Shown here: in pieces, positions 1 through 7,128 of the stretch
Numbering within the stretch: the stretch's first letter is position 1
How the letters are laid out: the number at the start of each line of letters is the position of its first letter
DNA from: Leuconostoc gelidum subsp. gelidum KCTC 3527
GTDB taxonomy: Bacteria > Bacillota > Bacilli > Lactobacillales > Lactobacillaceae
Assembly (NCBI RefSeq): GCF_000166715.1
Contig: NZ_AEMI01000007.1
Coordinates: 1-32,478, forward strand
DNA: 32,478 nucleotides
Direction: 5' to 3'
Program-made: the position numbers and the translations under genes
Notes under the pieces: generated by a model
Told to the model about the DNA's origin: nothing
Database searches by the model: none
The model's input: the letters and a program-made list of their open reading frames with translations, nothing else

Positions 1-32
1 AAAACATCTCACACATGATGAGATGTTTTTTT
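1..32. terminator. Rho-independent terminator, possibly bidirectional
   Basis: Eleven-base arms (1-11 and 19-29) around a 7-base loop are followed by a run of seven T on the plus strand (26-32). The T run suits a plus-strand gene lying left of the window. Read on the minus strand the same stem ends in four T and could also stop transcription of the aquaporin gene that ends at 47. Confidence 0.8.
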
Positions 33-46
33 ATTGTATTAAATTA

Positions 47-766
47 TTAGGCTACTTCTTTAACTTCTTTGTTGAAAAAGTTAGCGGCATATGCTGCCAA
101 AACGCCACCAAGTAAGTTAGCGACGATATATACCCAAACATGACCCAAGGCTTTTCCTTGAACAAAGATAGCTGGTGATAGGGCACGAGCAGGGTTAAAG
201 GCGCCACCAGTGATTGGTAATGCGACGATAAGCAAAGCTGATAACCACAATCCAATAATGATTGGTGCTGGTACGTTAGCCAATTTTGTAACAATTGAAA
301 TAACTAAAATGAATAGGAATGTCAAAACTAATTCAAACACGAACGCTGTCAACGTTTGACCATCAGCAAAGTTTGTTTGACCTAAACCGGCAAGGTTCAC
401 AAATTGTGACACTGACATTTTTTGACCAGACAAAGCTTGTACGACTGTTGGTGATTTTAGGTAGGCTGATATACCGCCGTAAACGGCAGCTGAGGCTACA
501 ATGGCACCCAATAACTGGGCGATAACATAACCAATGAATTCAATCCATGTTAAACGCTTTTGTATAGCCATTGACAATGAGACAGCTGGGTTGAAGTGTC
601 CGCCTGAAATATTGCCAAAGGCATAGATTGCAACTGCGAGGGCTAATCCAAAGGCCAATGCAATTGTTAATGGTGAAGATGTTGTAGCGGCTGAATAAAC
701 AACGCTACCAGTTCCGACGAACACCAATATGAAAGTGCCGAGGAATTCTGCGATATACTTACGCAT
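47..766 (-). CDS. Aquaporin / glycerol facilitator family channel (MIP family)
   Basis: Passive membrane channel for water and/or small neutral solutes such as glycerol. The 239-residue length is usual for bacterial MIP proteins. Both half-helix signatures are present: GGHFNPAVS in the first half and GGAFNPARALSP in the second, with hydrophobic segments matching six membrane spans. The second NPA is followed by Arg-Ala rather than the Arg-Asp usual in GlpF, which points towards the AqpZ/aquaporin side. By alignment from memory, however, the selectivity-filter His and Thr of AqpZ appear replaced by Leu and Gly, which would widen the pore, so I do not assign water or glycerol. The start is supported by TAAGGAGAA eight to nine bases upstream. 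A TATAAT (minus strand, 810-815) is a plausible -10. It is monocistronic and ends near the hairpin at 1-32. Confidence 0.9.
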   Translation of the reverse strand: MRKYIAEFLGTFILVFVGTGSVVYSAATTSSPLTIALAFGLALAVAIYAFGNISGGHFNPAVSLSMAIQKRLTWIEFIGYVIAQLLGAIVASAAVYGGISAYLKSPTVVQALSGQKMSVSQFVNLAGLGQTNFADGQTLTAFVFELVLTFLFILVISIVTKLANVPAPIIIGLWLSALLIVALPITGGAFNPARALSPAIFVQGKALGHVWVYIVANLLGGVLAAYAANFFNKEVKEVA

Positions 767-780
767 GAGTATGTTCTCCT

Positions 781-1018
781 TAATTTATGTAAAATTACCA
801 ATACATTCTATTATACACTTTTACATTAAACAACAGTTAAATTGTGACAGAAACTTAAGCGAAGTTAAATACTTTATATTGTTAATTGTGAGTTAATCTA
901 GTAACTTCTTATCGTTAAAAATGATAAAATTATTAGAGAAAACGCTTACATTGTCGATGCGGATATCTTTAGATGGGAACTAATTGTATGATGTCTTTTG
1001 TTACACTCACGGTAGAAA
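781..1018. other. Intergenic region with an orphan cre-like site
   Basis: This A/T-rich spacer lies between the aquaporin start and the copB end. It holds the aquaporin promoter on the minus strand (-10 TATAAT at 810-815). AGAAAACGCTTACA at 937-950 matches the CcpA cre pattern TGNNANCGNTNNCA except for the first base. No gene starts just downstream on the plus strand, so the site is either orphaned or fortuitous. I see no convincing small gene or copB terminator here. Confidence 0.4.
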
Positions 1019-3073
1019 TTATTTTTTGTTTGGTGACGCTTTAAGCGTCATCGCATTAAGTGTCACAATAATCGTTGAAAGCGACATCACAATGGCACCA
1101 ATCATTGGATTGAGCATTAAACCAATGGTAGCTAAAACGCCAGCAGCTAAAGGAATAGCGATAATATTATATCCGGCCCCCCACCATAAGTTTTGAATTT
1201 GCTTTGTATGAGCGCGTTTAATGAGTTGTAGAAAATCAATAATTTTTGGTAACTGATTAGCAATCAGTACGGCATCAGCTGCAGCTTGTGCGACTTGCGT
1301 ACCGGCTCCAATAGCTATCGACAAGTTTGCTTGCGCAAGTGCAGGGGCGTCATTTATACCATCACCAATCATCATAACATCACCTAGTTGTTGGTATTTA
1401 ATGACTAGGGCAATTTTCTCTTGAGGTGAGACTTGGGCGTGAATAGCGCTAATACCTAATTGTGCAGAAACATTTTGTGCCGTTTTTATGTTATCACCAG
1501 TGACAAGAACAGGTGTGATACCTAACTGAACAAGATGCTTTACGAATTCAGACGCTGTGTCTCTAACAGTATCACCTTGTGAGATGGCTGCAACAACTTG
1601 ATCATGTTTTAATAAATATGAAATTGAACCCTCGTCATGTAATGGTGTGAATAATATATGCTTTTCAGATAAAAAACGTTCAGATACTAATAAATAATGC
1701 GTATTATTAACCATACCAGAAACACCATAACCAGCAATATTTGTGACATTTTCCGCTTGTAACAGAGGGGCCTGAATTTGACGACCATACGCTGTAATTG
1801 ATTGAGCGAGTGGATGAGTTGATTGCGAATCCAGCGCTGACATAATAGCAACGGCTTGTGTTTCATCTAAACCATAAGTGATAATGCGATTGACGCTAAA
1901 CTTTCCAGTTGTTAGTGTTCCTGTTTTGTCCATCAAAGCAAATTGCAAATGATTTGCGGCGGTTAATGCCTTACGATTTTTAATCAAAATGCCCTGTGCC
2001 GCGGCTACTGATTTTGTACGTTGAATAACTAAGGGCACAGCTAAGCCAAGTGCATGCGGACAGGCAATCACGAGGACAGTTACGGCAATATTAATAGCAG
2101 CGCTCAGGCCACGTAGACTGGTCCAAACAATTAAGGCAACTAAAGCAAAAATTAAAGCTAACCAGAAAAGGTAGCTGGCGACACGATCGGCCAGTGTTTC
2201 AACACGTGATTTTTGATCTTGTGATGTTGCTAGGACACCCTGCAATTGACCTACAAAAGAATTGTTACCAACTTGAGTTAATCGCAAATCTAACGAGCCA
2301 TTACCGTTAATTGTGCCACCAACAACAGGGCTATTTTCAGATTTATCAATCAGTTGACTTTCACCAGTCATAAGAGACTCATCAACTTGACTGTGACCTG
2401 TGATTACAACACCATCTGCTGGAAATGCTTCGCCTGCTAATACTTGGACAATCATGCCAGGTTTCAATGTATGAAGTGGCATATCCATCATCATATCGCC
2501 GTGCCTGACATGGGCAATATTTGGCATTAATGCTCGTAATTTATCTGTGGCGTCACCAGCTTTCATGGTTGCTGCCATTTCAATTCGATGACCCAGTAGC
2601 ATAATGACTGTTAAGGTAGCAAATTCCCAGAAAAAATCCATGATATGAGTACCGTGAACGAATTGATTGGCTAGTAAAGCATAGATTGAATACCAAAACG
2701 TGACCAGTAGTCCCATGCTAACAAGGCTCATCATTGCTGGCTTTTTAGCTTTGATTTCACTTTTGGCACCATCAAAAAATGGCTTTGATCCAATAAAATA
2801 AAGTAGCACAGAGAGTATAGCTGTGACCCAATTACTGCCAGGAAAAGTCAGTGTGAATGGTAAAGATAAGCCCATGAAAGGGGTGATGATAATGATTGGC
2901 ATCATTAAACCAAAAGACCACCAAAAGCGGCGTTTCATGTCAGTCATATCCATATTAGCCATACCAGGGTCAGCAGTCATATGCATGTGGTGATGTGACA
3001 TATCATGATCAGCCATGTTTTCAGTCATAGGCATGTCGGCCATATCGTGATGGCTATGTTCAGTCATTTTCAT
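1019..3073 (-). CDS. copB: Copper-translocating P1B-type ATPase
   Basis: Membrane ATPase that exports copper/silver ions. At 684 residues it has all P-type ATPase signatures: TGES in the actuator domain, the phosphorylation motif DKTGTLT (Asp382), and GDGINDAPAL in the hinge. The transmembrane metal motif is Cys338-Pro339-His340 (CPH), the CopB-type P1B-3 signature, unlike the CPC of CopA. The first 45 or so residues are rich in His and Met (HSHHD, MSHHHMHM) in place of a CxxC metal-binding domain, as known for Enterococcus hirae CopB. Its ATG overlaps the copY stop codon (ATGA, 3070-3073), so the two genes are translationally coupled in a copY-copB operon controlled by the cop box at 3515-3524. 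No copZ chaperone or copA is present in the window. Confidence 0.95.
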   Translation of the reverse strand: MKMTEHSHHDMADMPMTENMADHDMSHHHMHMTADPGMANMDMTDMKRRFWWSFGLMMPIIIITPFMGLSLPFTLTFPGSNWVTAILSVLLYFIGSKPFFDGAKSEIKAKKPAMMSLVSMGLLVTFWYSIYALLANQFVHGTHIMDFFWEFATLTVIMLLGHRIEMAATMKAGDATDKLRALMPNIAHVRHGDMMMDMPLHTLKPGMIVQVLAGEAFPADGVVITGHSQVDESLMTGESQLIDKSENSPVVGGTINGNGSLDLRLTQVGNNSFVGQLQGVLATSQDQKSRVETLADRVASYLFWLALIFALVALIVWTSLRGLSAAINIAVTVLVIACPHALGLAVPLVIQRTKSVAAAQGILIKNRKALTAANHLQFALMDKTGTLTTGKFSVNRIITYGLDETQAVAIMSALDSQSTHPLAQSITAYGRQIQAPLLQAENVTNIAGYGVSGMVNNTHYLLVSERFLSEKHILFTPLHDEGSISYLLKHDQVVAAISQGDTVRDTASEFVKHLVQLGITPVLVTGDNIKTAQNVSAQLGISAIHAQVSPQEKIALVIKYQQLGDVMMIGDGINDAPALAQANLSIAIGAGTQVAQAAADAVLIANQLPKIIDFLQLIKRAHTKQIQNLWWGAGYNIIAIPLAAGVLATIGLMLNPMIGAIVMSLSTIIVTLNAMTLKASPNKK

Positions 3074-3483
3074 TGTTCATCCTCCCAATTATTAGGCATG
3101 CAATTACACGCCACAGCTTCAGGTGCAGTACTCAGCTTTTGCGATAAAATATCTTGTAAGCGCAAAATATCATGTCGCGATAAAGTTGTCGAAGCAATGG
3201 CATTTGTTATGGCATCTCCTACACACATCGCACACATTGAATTAATGGTCTGATGAAGGGTATTTGTCATAGCATCGTGCTCAGTGATGGTTGGTTTATA
3301 AAGTCGATCACGAACTGCGCCATTATCAATTAAATAACTTTTATTTTTTAACCGAGTGATGAGCGTTTTGATTGTTGATGGTGACCAATCTGTTTTAAGA
3401 TGCATAACACGTATAATTTGTCGACTCGTTGCTTCTCCAAGTGTCCAAATAACACGCATAATTTCCCACTCACTGGTTGTCAT
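3070..3483 (-). CDS. copY: CopY-family copper-responsive repressor
   Basis: Winged-helix repressor of the BlaI/CopY family that releases the cop operator when copper displaces zinc. I prefer the start at 3483 (MTTSEWEIMRVIWTLGEATS) because it matches the family N-terminus. An in-frame ATG at 3504 would add seven residues. It lies just downstream of the predicted operator, and neither start has a strong ribosome site. The DNA-binding half is well preserved (WSPSTIKTLITRLKNK). The C-terminal metal site is atypical: the family normally ends CxCxxxxCxC, but here only one CxC pair (CNC) remains, followed by MPNNWEDEQ and the stop. An extra CxxC (MCAMC) lies about 45 residues upstream. Metal sensing may therefore be altered, or may use the upstream cysteines. 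It is co-transcribed with copB and overlaps it by four bases. Confidence 0.9.
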   Translation of the reverse strand: MTTSEWEIMRVIWTLGEATSRQIIRVMHLKTDWSPSTIKTLITRLKNKSYLIDNGAVRDRLYKPTITEHDAMTNTLHQTINSMCAMCVGDAITNAIASTTLSRHDILRLQDILSQKLSTAPEAVACNCMPNNWEDEQ

Positions 3484-3510
3484 ATTTTTATTTTCTTTTA
3501 TCATATCTAT

Positions 3511-3557
3511 AGTTTACGTTTGTAGACTTATAAAAGCAAGCGCTATTTTGTTGTAAA
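3511..3557 (-). promoter_or_regulatory. copYB promoter with cop box operator
   Basis: On the minus strand TTTACA (3552-3557) and TTTATA (3529-3534) are 17 bases apart, a good sigma-A promoter. Directly downstream, TACAAACGTA (3515-3524, read on minus) matches the cop box TACANNTGTA with one mismatch, inside a longer near-palindrome at 3511-3528. An operator on the transcription start fits CopY repression. Confidence 0.75.
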
Positions 3558-3591
3558 TGATATGGTAATATAGTTATTAAGAGGTTTTGAC

Positions 3592-5031
3592 ATGGAAAAT
3601 TGGTTGACAAAGCGTGCGCGATTAACGCCAAACCGTGTGGCGGTTGCCGACGGCAAAAAGCAAATGACATTTGACCAAGTAGCAAGTGAAGCAGCAAATA
3701 TTGCTGGTAAAATTGCTGCGTTGCGAGATAAAAATGAGCGTGTTGCACTGATTATGACGAATAATATACAGGGTTATCTTGTTATTATGGCATTGCAACA
3801 GCTTGGGAAAACAATTGTATTTATTAATCGACGACTATCAGCTAGGGAAGTGAATTATCAGTTGGCTGATGCATCAGTTACGGTAGTGTTGACAGATGAT
3901 AATTACGATAAAAAGTTGACGGTTACGCAGCAAATTAAGTTTTCTGAGTTACCGGAAAGTAGCGCGGTAATACCAGTCGCTGAGTACCCAGAAGATTTTG
4001 TGACAAGTGTCATGTACACTTCGGGTACTACAAATAACCCAAAAGGTGTCATGCAAACCTATCATAATCATTTTATGTCGGCGGTGGGCAATGCTTTAAA
4101 TCTTGGCTTGACGGCAGAAGATACATGGCTGGCTGTGGTGCCTATTTTTCATATCAGTGGTTTTTCTATTCTAATGCGCAGTCTGATATACGGTATGCGA
4201 GTCATGCTTGTAGAAAAATTTGATGCGTCGAAAATTAATAAGTTATTAATTCAAGATTCAATTACGACAATGTCTGTTGTACCAGTCATGTTGAAACAAT
4301 TGTTAGCGGAACTGCCAAAAAATGTGAACTATAATGATAAATTTCGGGCAATGTTGTTAGGCGGTGGTCCAACGGATAAACTGACTTTGCAGCAAGCACA
4401 GGCACATCATTTGCCAATTGTTCAATCCTACGGCATGACAGAGACTGCTTCTCAGGTAGTGGCACTTGATCCAACTGATATTCATGATAAGCTGGGTTCA
4501 GTTGGAAAGCCACTATTTCCAGTTTCTATTGAAATAAGGAATCAATTTGGGCAATCGGCTCAAAAAGGCAATATTTGGATTAAATCACCAACTTTGACAG
4601 TTGGGTATCTCAATCAGCCAGCTAAATTAACTGAAAATATGCAATCTGGTTGGTTTAATACCGAAGATTTTGGTTATTTTGATGCCGATGGTTTTTTATA
4701 TGTTCAAGGTCGTGCGGGTGATATGATTAGTTCTGGTGGTGAAAATATTTTCCCAGATGAAATTGAAGCTACCTACGTTAAAATGCCTGGATTAGATAAT
4801 ATGGTTGTTGTTGGGGTACCAGATGAACTGTGGGGATCGATTCCTGTTGCTGTTGTTACCGGTATGAATTTGTCGATGGATAAGTTACGCCAGTACGGAC
4901 GTGACAACTTAGCGCATTATAAAGTACCAAAACACTTTTACATCGCTGAAACATGGTACCATACAGCGAGTGGTAAAACTCAGCGTCATCGTTTTGTAGC
5001 TGTGCTATCTGAATTAAAAGAATTGAAATAA
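3592..5031 (+). CDS. menE: o-Succinylbenzoate-CoA ligase
   Basis: Activates o-succinylbenzoate to its CoA thioester in menaquinone synthesis, in the cytosol. It is a 479-residue ANL-superfamily adenylating enzyme. The P-loop-like A3 motif is YTSGTTNNPKGVM (about residue 140), A5 is YGMTETAS (about residue 282), and the hinge region has GRAGDMISSGGENIFPDEIE. The short N-terminus and the menG-type methyltransferase directly downstream favour MenE over a general acyl-CoA ligase. The start at 3592 has AAGAGG eight bases upstream. The gene diverges from copY across an 87-base spacer. Eighteen bases separate its stop from the next possible start, indicating a menE-menG operon. The other men genes are not in this window. 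Confidence 0.9.
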   Translation: MENWLTKRARLTPNRVAVADGKKQMTFDQVASEAANIAGKIAALRDKNERVALIMTNNIQGYLVIMALQQLGKTIVFINRRLSAREVNYQLADASVTVVLTDDNYDKKLTVTQQIKFSELPESSAVIPVAEYPEDFVTSVMYTSGTTNNPKGVMQTYHNHFMSAVGNALNLGLTAEDTWLAVVPIFHISGFSILMRSLIYGMRVMLVEKFDASKINKLLIQDSITTMSVVPVMLKQLLAELPKNVNYNDKFRAMLLGGGPTDKLTLQQAQAHHLPIVQSYGMTETASQVVALDPTDIHDKLGSVGKPLFPVSIEIRNQFGQSAQKGNIWIKSPTLTVGYLNQPAKLTENMQSGWFNTEDFGYFDADGFLYVQGRAGDMISSGGENIFPDEIEATYVKMPGLDNMVVVGVPDELWGSIPVAVVTGMNLSMDKLRQYGRDNLAHYKVPKHFYIAETWYHTASGKTQRHRFVAVLSELKELK

Positions 5032-5052
5032 TATTAATAATAGGAGAAATGC

Positions 5053-5085
5053 GTGAGTCAACGGTTTCACGTACTAAAATTATGA
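5053..5085 (+). CDS. Possible 10-codon leader ORF coupled to menG
   Basis: A GTG at 5053 lies six bases after the strong ribosome site TAGGAG (5041-5046). It opens a 10-codon frame (VSQRFHVLKL) whose TGA (5083-5085) overlaps the ATG at 5082 by the ATGA arrangement. The ATG at 5049 is only two bases from the same ribosome site, too close for efficient use. The ATG at 5082, where similarity to MenG/UbiE begins, has no ribosome site of its own. Translation of this frame may therefore deliver ribosomes to menG. This is inference; the frame could be fortuitous. Confidence 0.35.
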   Translation: MSQRFHVLKL

Positions 5086-5792
5086 CACAATCACCTAAAA
5101 ATACTGATGTTCAGGCGCTTTTTAATAAAATTGCCCCTGAGTATGACAAAATGAATAACATCATCTCTTTTGGGACCCATAAACTATGGCGCCAAAGGGT
5201 GATGACTAAAATGACTTTTCCTGTAGGAGCGCATATCATTGATTTGGCAACAGGGACAGCCGATTGGGCGATAGCATTGGCTGAAAAAAGTGATGCTACG
5301 ACAGATGTTACAGGGCTTGATTTTAGTGAGGAAATGCTTGCGATTGGTCAGAAAAAAGTTGATGTCAGTGATTTCTCTAATAAAATTACCTTGATTCAAG
5401 GGGATGCGATGGCATTACCATTTGAAGATGATACGTTTGATATTGTGACAATTGGCTTTGGACTACGTAATTTGCCTGATCCAGTGCGCGGATTGCAGGA
5501 AATGTATCGTGTACTAAAATCGGGTGGACAGCTTGTTATTTTGGAAACCTCTCAACCCGATAATCCACTTGTGAAACCGTTTTGGCAACTCTATTTTGGT
5601 AAAGTGATGCCAATATTTGGCAAAGTTTTTGCTAAAGGAAAATATACAGAGTATAAATACTTGGACGAAACAACTGAAAACTTTATGGATTACTTGACTT
5701 TAGGGCAAACATTGCTGAAAATAGGATTTCAAAAAGTGACTATTTCACGTTTCAATTTAGGTGCAGCAGCAGTGCATTATGCAATCAAGTAG
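5082..5792 (+). CDS. menG: Demethylmenaquinone methyltransferase (MenG/UbiE family)
   Basis: SAM-dependent methyltransferase for the last step of menaquinone synthesis, converting demethylmenaquinone to menaquinone. The start at 5082 gives 236 residues beginning MTQSPKNTDVQALFNKIAPEYDKMN written here in part as VQALFNKIAPEYDKMN, where family similarity begins. An in-frame ATG at 5049 would add eleven residues (MRESTVSRTKI) but sits only two bases from the ribosome site. The SAM-binding motif I is HIIDLATGTADWAIAL. Motif II is DIVTIGFGLRNLPD, followed by EMYRVLKSGGQLVILETSQP. The C-terminal YHTA-like tail of the family is represented by the AAVHYAIK end. The gene follows menE and is closed by a strong terminator at 5801-5838. 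Together with dld at the far end of the window it implies a menaquinone-dependent electron chain. Confidence 0.9.
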   Translation: MTQSPKNTDVQALFNKIAPEYDKMNNIISFGTHKLWRQRVMTKMTFPVGAHIIDLATGTADWAIALAEKSDATTDVTGLDFSEEMLAIGQKKVDVSDFSNKITLIQGDAMALPFEDDTFDIVTIGFGLRNLPDPVRGLQEMYRVLKSGGQLVILETSQPDNPLVKPFWQLYFGKVMPIFGKVFAKGKYTEYKYLDETTENFMDYLTLGQTLLKIGFQKVTISRFNLGAAAVHYAIK

Positions 5793-5800
5793 GTCAGTTG

Positions 5801-5838
5801 AAACAGTCGATTAGGAGATACTTTGATCGACTGTTTTT
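5801..5838 (+). terminator. Rho-independent terminator of menE-menG
   Basis: Arms AAACAGTCGAT (5801-5811) and ATCGACTGTTT (5826-5836) enclose a 14-base loop and are followed by a T run (to 5838). It begins nine bases after the menG stop. Confidence 0.85.
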
Positions 5839-6013
5839 GTTGGCATTAAATATAAAAAAAGAAACTTCATCAATTTGATGAGAGTCCAAGAAGTTGGACA
5901 AAATAGCAGTAACTAACATACTCAGTGATGAGTTGCCGTTATCCTAACTGGCGACAAACCAGATATTTGCCAGAATATCAAAACCCTTAGAGTGATAGCT
6001 TGGTTTAATCTAA

Positions 6014-6155
6014 AAATACGTAGCACATCATTTAGAAACCACACAGGCAACTGTTGCCCGTTATGAAAAAGGCACGCGTATACCAGATATTGATTGATAC
6101 GTTGATTGAGCTGTCATCCTTGTTTAAAGTAGACGTTAACAGCCTAATTCTGTAA
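6014..6155 (+). pseudogene. Decayed XRE-type HTH regulator (C-terminal part)
   Basis: In one frame from 6014 I read HHLETTQATVARYEKGTRIPDID, and after a one-base frameshift near 6091 the reading continues as TLIELSSLFKVDVNSLIL up to a TAA at 6153. Joined, this is the recognition helix and following helices of an XRE/Cro-type HTH domain (TQATVARYEKGTRIPD is characteristic). The N-terminal helices are lost: an in-frame TAA sits at 6011. It lies directly upstream of the bacteriocin promoter and its palindrome, so it was probably the local regulator. The sequence between 5840 and 6010 shows no readable gene. Confidence 0.6.
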
Positions 6156-6170
6156 CATAAAACATTAGAA

Positions 6171-6214
6171 TATACCAAAATGGTATAAAAAATCGTTAAA
6201 ATTCATGTTATTAT
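6171..6214 (+). promoter_or_regulatory. Bacteriocin promoter with palindromic operator-like site
   Basis: A perfect palindrome TATACCAAAATGGTATA (6171-6187) lies just upstream of an extended -10 element, TG-T-TATTAT (6206-6214). The palindrome reaches the -35 position, where no good TTGACA is seen, so control by a DNA-binding protein is plausible. The decayed XRE gene immediately upstream is the obvious former partner. Confidence 0.5.
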
Positions 6215-6255
6215 GTTGAACATAAGCAACTAAAAAAGAAAAGAGACAATAGCAC

Positions 6256-6471
6256 ATGAAGTCATTACAAGATTTTCAAACAATGAATCACACCCAATTA
6301 GCTCAGGTTAATGGTGGTAAGAGAGTTTATATTCCGAATGGAAACGGAGCTTGGCTTGACTCAAATACAGGTAAAGGAGGAGTAGATTGGAATGTAGCTG
6401 TTCCTGCACTAGGATCAATAATGGTCAATGGCTGGGCACAGAATGGTCCTTTGGCACATCTTCATCCATAA
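6256..6471 (+). CDS. Lactococcin A-like double-glycine bacteriocin precursor
   Basis: Secreted unmodified antimicrobial peptide. The 71-residue precursor has a 21-residue double-glycine leader (MKSLQDFQTMNHTQLAQVNGG) and a 50-residue mature part starting KRVYIPNGNGAW. There are no cysteines and no YGNGV box, so it is not pediocin-like. The C-terminal IMVNGWAQNGPLAHLHP parallels the TIVNGWMGG...GLHH end of lactococcin A as I recall it, and WLDSNTGKG parallels the YYNTNTHKY stretch. I therefore place it in the lactococcin A/B family (class IId), known to target the mannose PTS of sensitive cells. The ribosome site is AAGAGA, about ten bases from the ATG. An immunity-type gene follows 17 bases downstream. 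No ABC exporter of the peptidase-containing type is in the window, so export needs a gene elsewhere. The exact target range cannot be read from the sequence. Confidence 0.8.
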   Translation: MKSLQDFQTMNHTQLAQVNGGKRVYIPNGNGAWLDSNTGKGGVDWNVAVPALGSIMVNGWAQNGPLAHLHP

Positions 6472-6488
6472 AAAAGTGAGGTATTGAT

Positions 6489-6767
6489 ATGAGTAAATTA
6501 TTTCAAAATAATAAAGAAGAACTCGCAACTTATTTAAAATCTGTTCATGTACAGTCTAATATCGAACAAAACCTGATAGATAATGCAATAAGCCAATTAT
6601 CTAATAAAGTGGCTGTACCAACAGTCCTTCAGCAATTAAGTCATGGTTTTTGGGAATTAACTATACAGGGACACCTATCTAAAGAAGGATTAGATCTGTA
6701 CACAAAACTACAAAGACCAGATTTTGCAAGTGATTTTGGTCGGTCATTTAATCTGTGGATTCAATAA
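6489..6767 (+). CDS. Bacteriocin immunity protein (lactococcin A / enterocin A immunity-like)
   Basis: Probable cytosolic self-protection protein for the bacteriocin just upstream. The 92-residue product is predicted helical throughout, lacks membrane segments and cysteines, and has the size of LciA (98 residues) and enterocin-type immunity proteins (four-helix bundles). Its C-terminal DFASDFGRSFNLWIQ resembles in composition the Gly/Trp/Phe-rich tail of LciA, the part known to give specificity when the protein locks the bacteriocin onto the mannose PTS. The evidence is mainly position (17 bases after the bacteriocin stop, same operon) and size; the sequence match is weak. Start: ATG at 6489, with GTGAGGT eight bases upstream. 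Confidence 0.65.
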   Translation: MSKLFQNNKEELATYLKSVHVQSNIEQNLIDNAISQLSNKVAVPTVLQQLSHGFWELTIQGHLSKEGLDLYTKLQRPDFASDFGRSFNLWIQ

Positions 6768-6786
6768 AGTGTAACATAATACGCTA

Positions 6787-6809
6787 AAATATGGCAATGG
6801 GCCATATTT
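6787..6809 (+). terminator. Weak hairpin after the bacteriocin-immunity pair
   Basis: AAATATGGC (6787-6795) and GCCATATTT (6801-6809) form a 9-bp stem with a 5-base loop, 20 bases after the immunity stop. Only a short, interrupted T run follows, so termination would be partial. Confidence 0.4.
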
Positions 6810-6871
6810 ATTTACCATATTTTATGATAAGTTCTCATTATATTTAAATAAAAATAAGTGAGAGTGGTTAC

Positions 6872-7063
6872 ATGAAGACATGAGCAGAGTTTCAAACCAT
6901 GGGTGATGATACCCAATTAGCACAAGTTAATGGTGGCAAAATTATTCATGTAATCCCCTTGGCAGATATATATAATACAATAACTCATAAATATGCCACC
7001 GATAATTCTGCAATTTGGCATAGTATTTGACAAACAATGGTAATGGCCGGTCTTAAACTCTAG
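6872..7063 (+). pseudogene. Broken second lactococcin A/B-like bacteriocin precursor
   Basis: From the ATG at 6872 one frame reads MKT-stop-AEFQTMGDDTQLAQVNGG and then KIIHVIPLADIYNTITHKY... up to a second TGA (7028) and a TAG (7061). The leader is clearly homologous to that of the intact bacteriocin at 6256 (shared FQTM, TQLAQVNGG). The mature part is even closer to lactococcin A: YNTITHKY against YYNTNTHKY as I recall it. TGA at codon 4 (6881) and codon 53 (7028) make it non-functional. It is preceded by GTGAGAG, a remnant ribosome site. Together with the broken immunity gene downstream it forms a second, decayed cassette of the same design. Confidence 0.75.
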
Positions 7064-7128
7064 GCAGATGGCTTTCTGGTCAATATAAATAATAGTTAAA
7101 TACTTTATGATAGGAAATGTTATCAAAA

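Noticed and set aside
1033-1047. GACGCTTTAAGCGTC as a copB terminator
   Set aside because: It lies inside the last codons of copB and is not followed by a T run on the minus strand.
3005-3253. Open plus-strand frame opposite copB/copY ends
   Set aside because: It is antisense to two well-supported genes, has no ribosome site and reads as the complement of their His/Met-rich codons.
5049-5081. Longer MenG start (MRESTVSRTKI extension)
   Set aside because: The ATG is two bases from the ribosome site and the added residues do not match the family start; kept only as an alternative.
6881-7030. Readthrough or selenocysteine at the TGA codons of the second bacteriocin
   Set aside because: There is no selenocysteine element or selenium gene in sight, and a third stop plus a frameshifted neighbour indicate plain decay.
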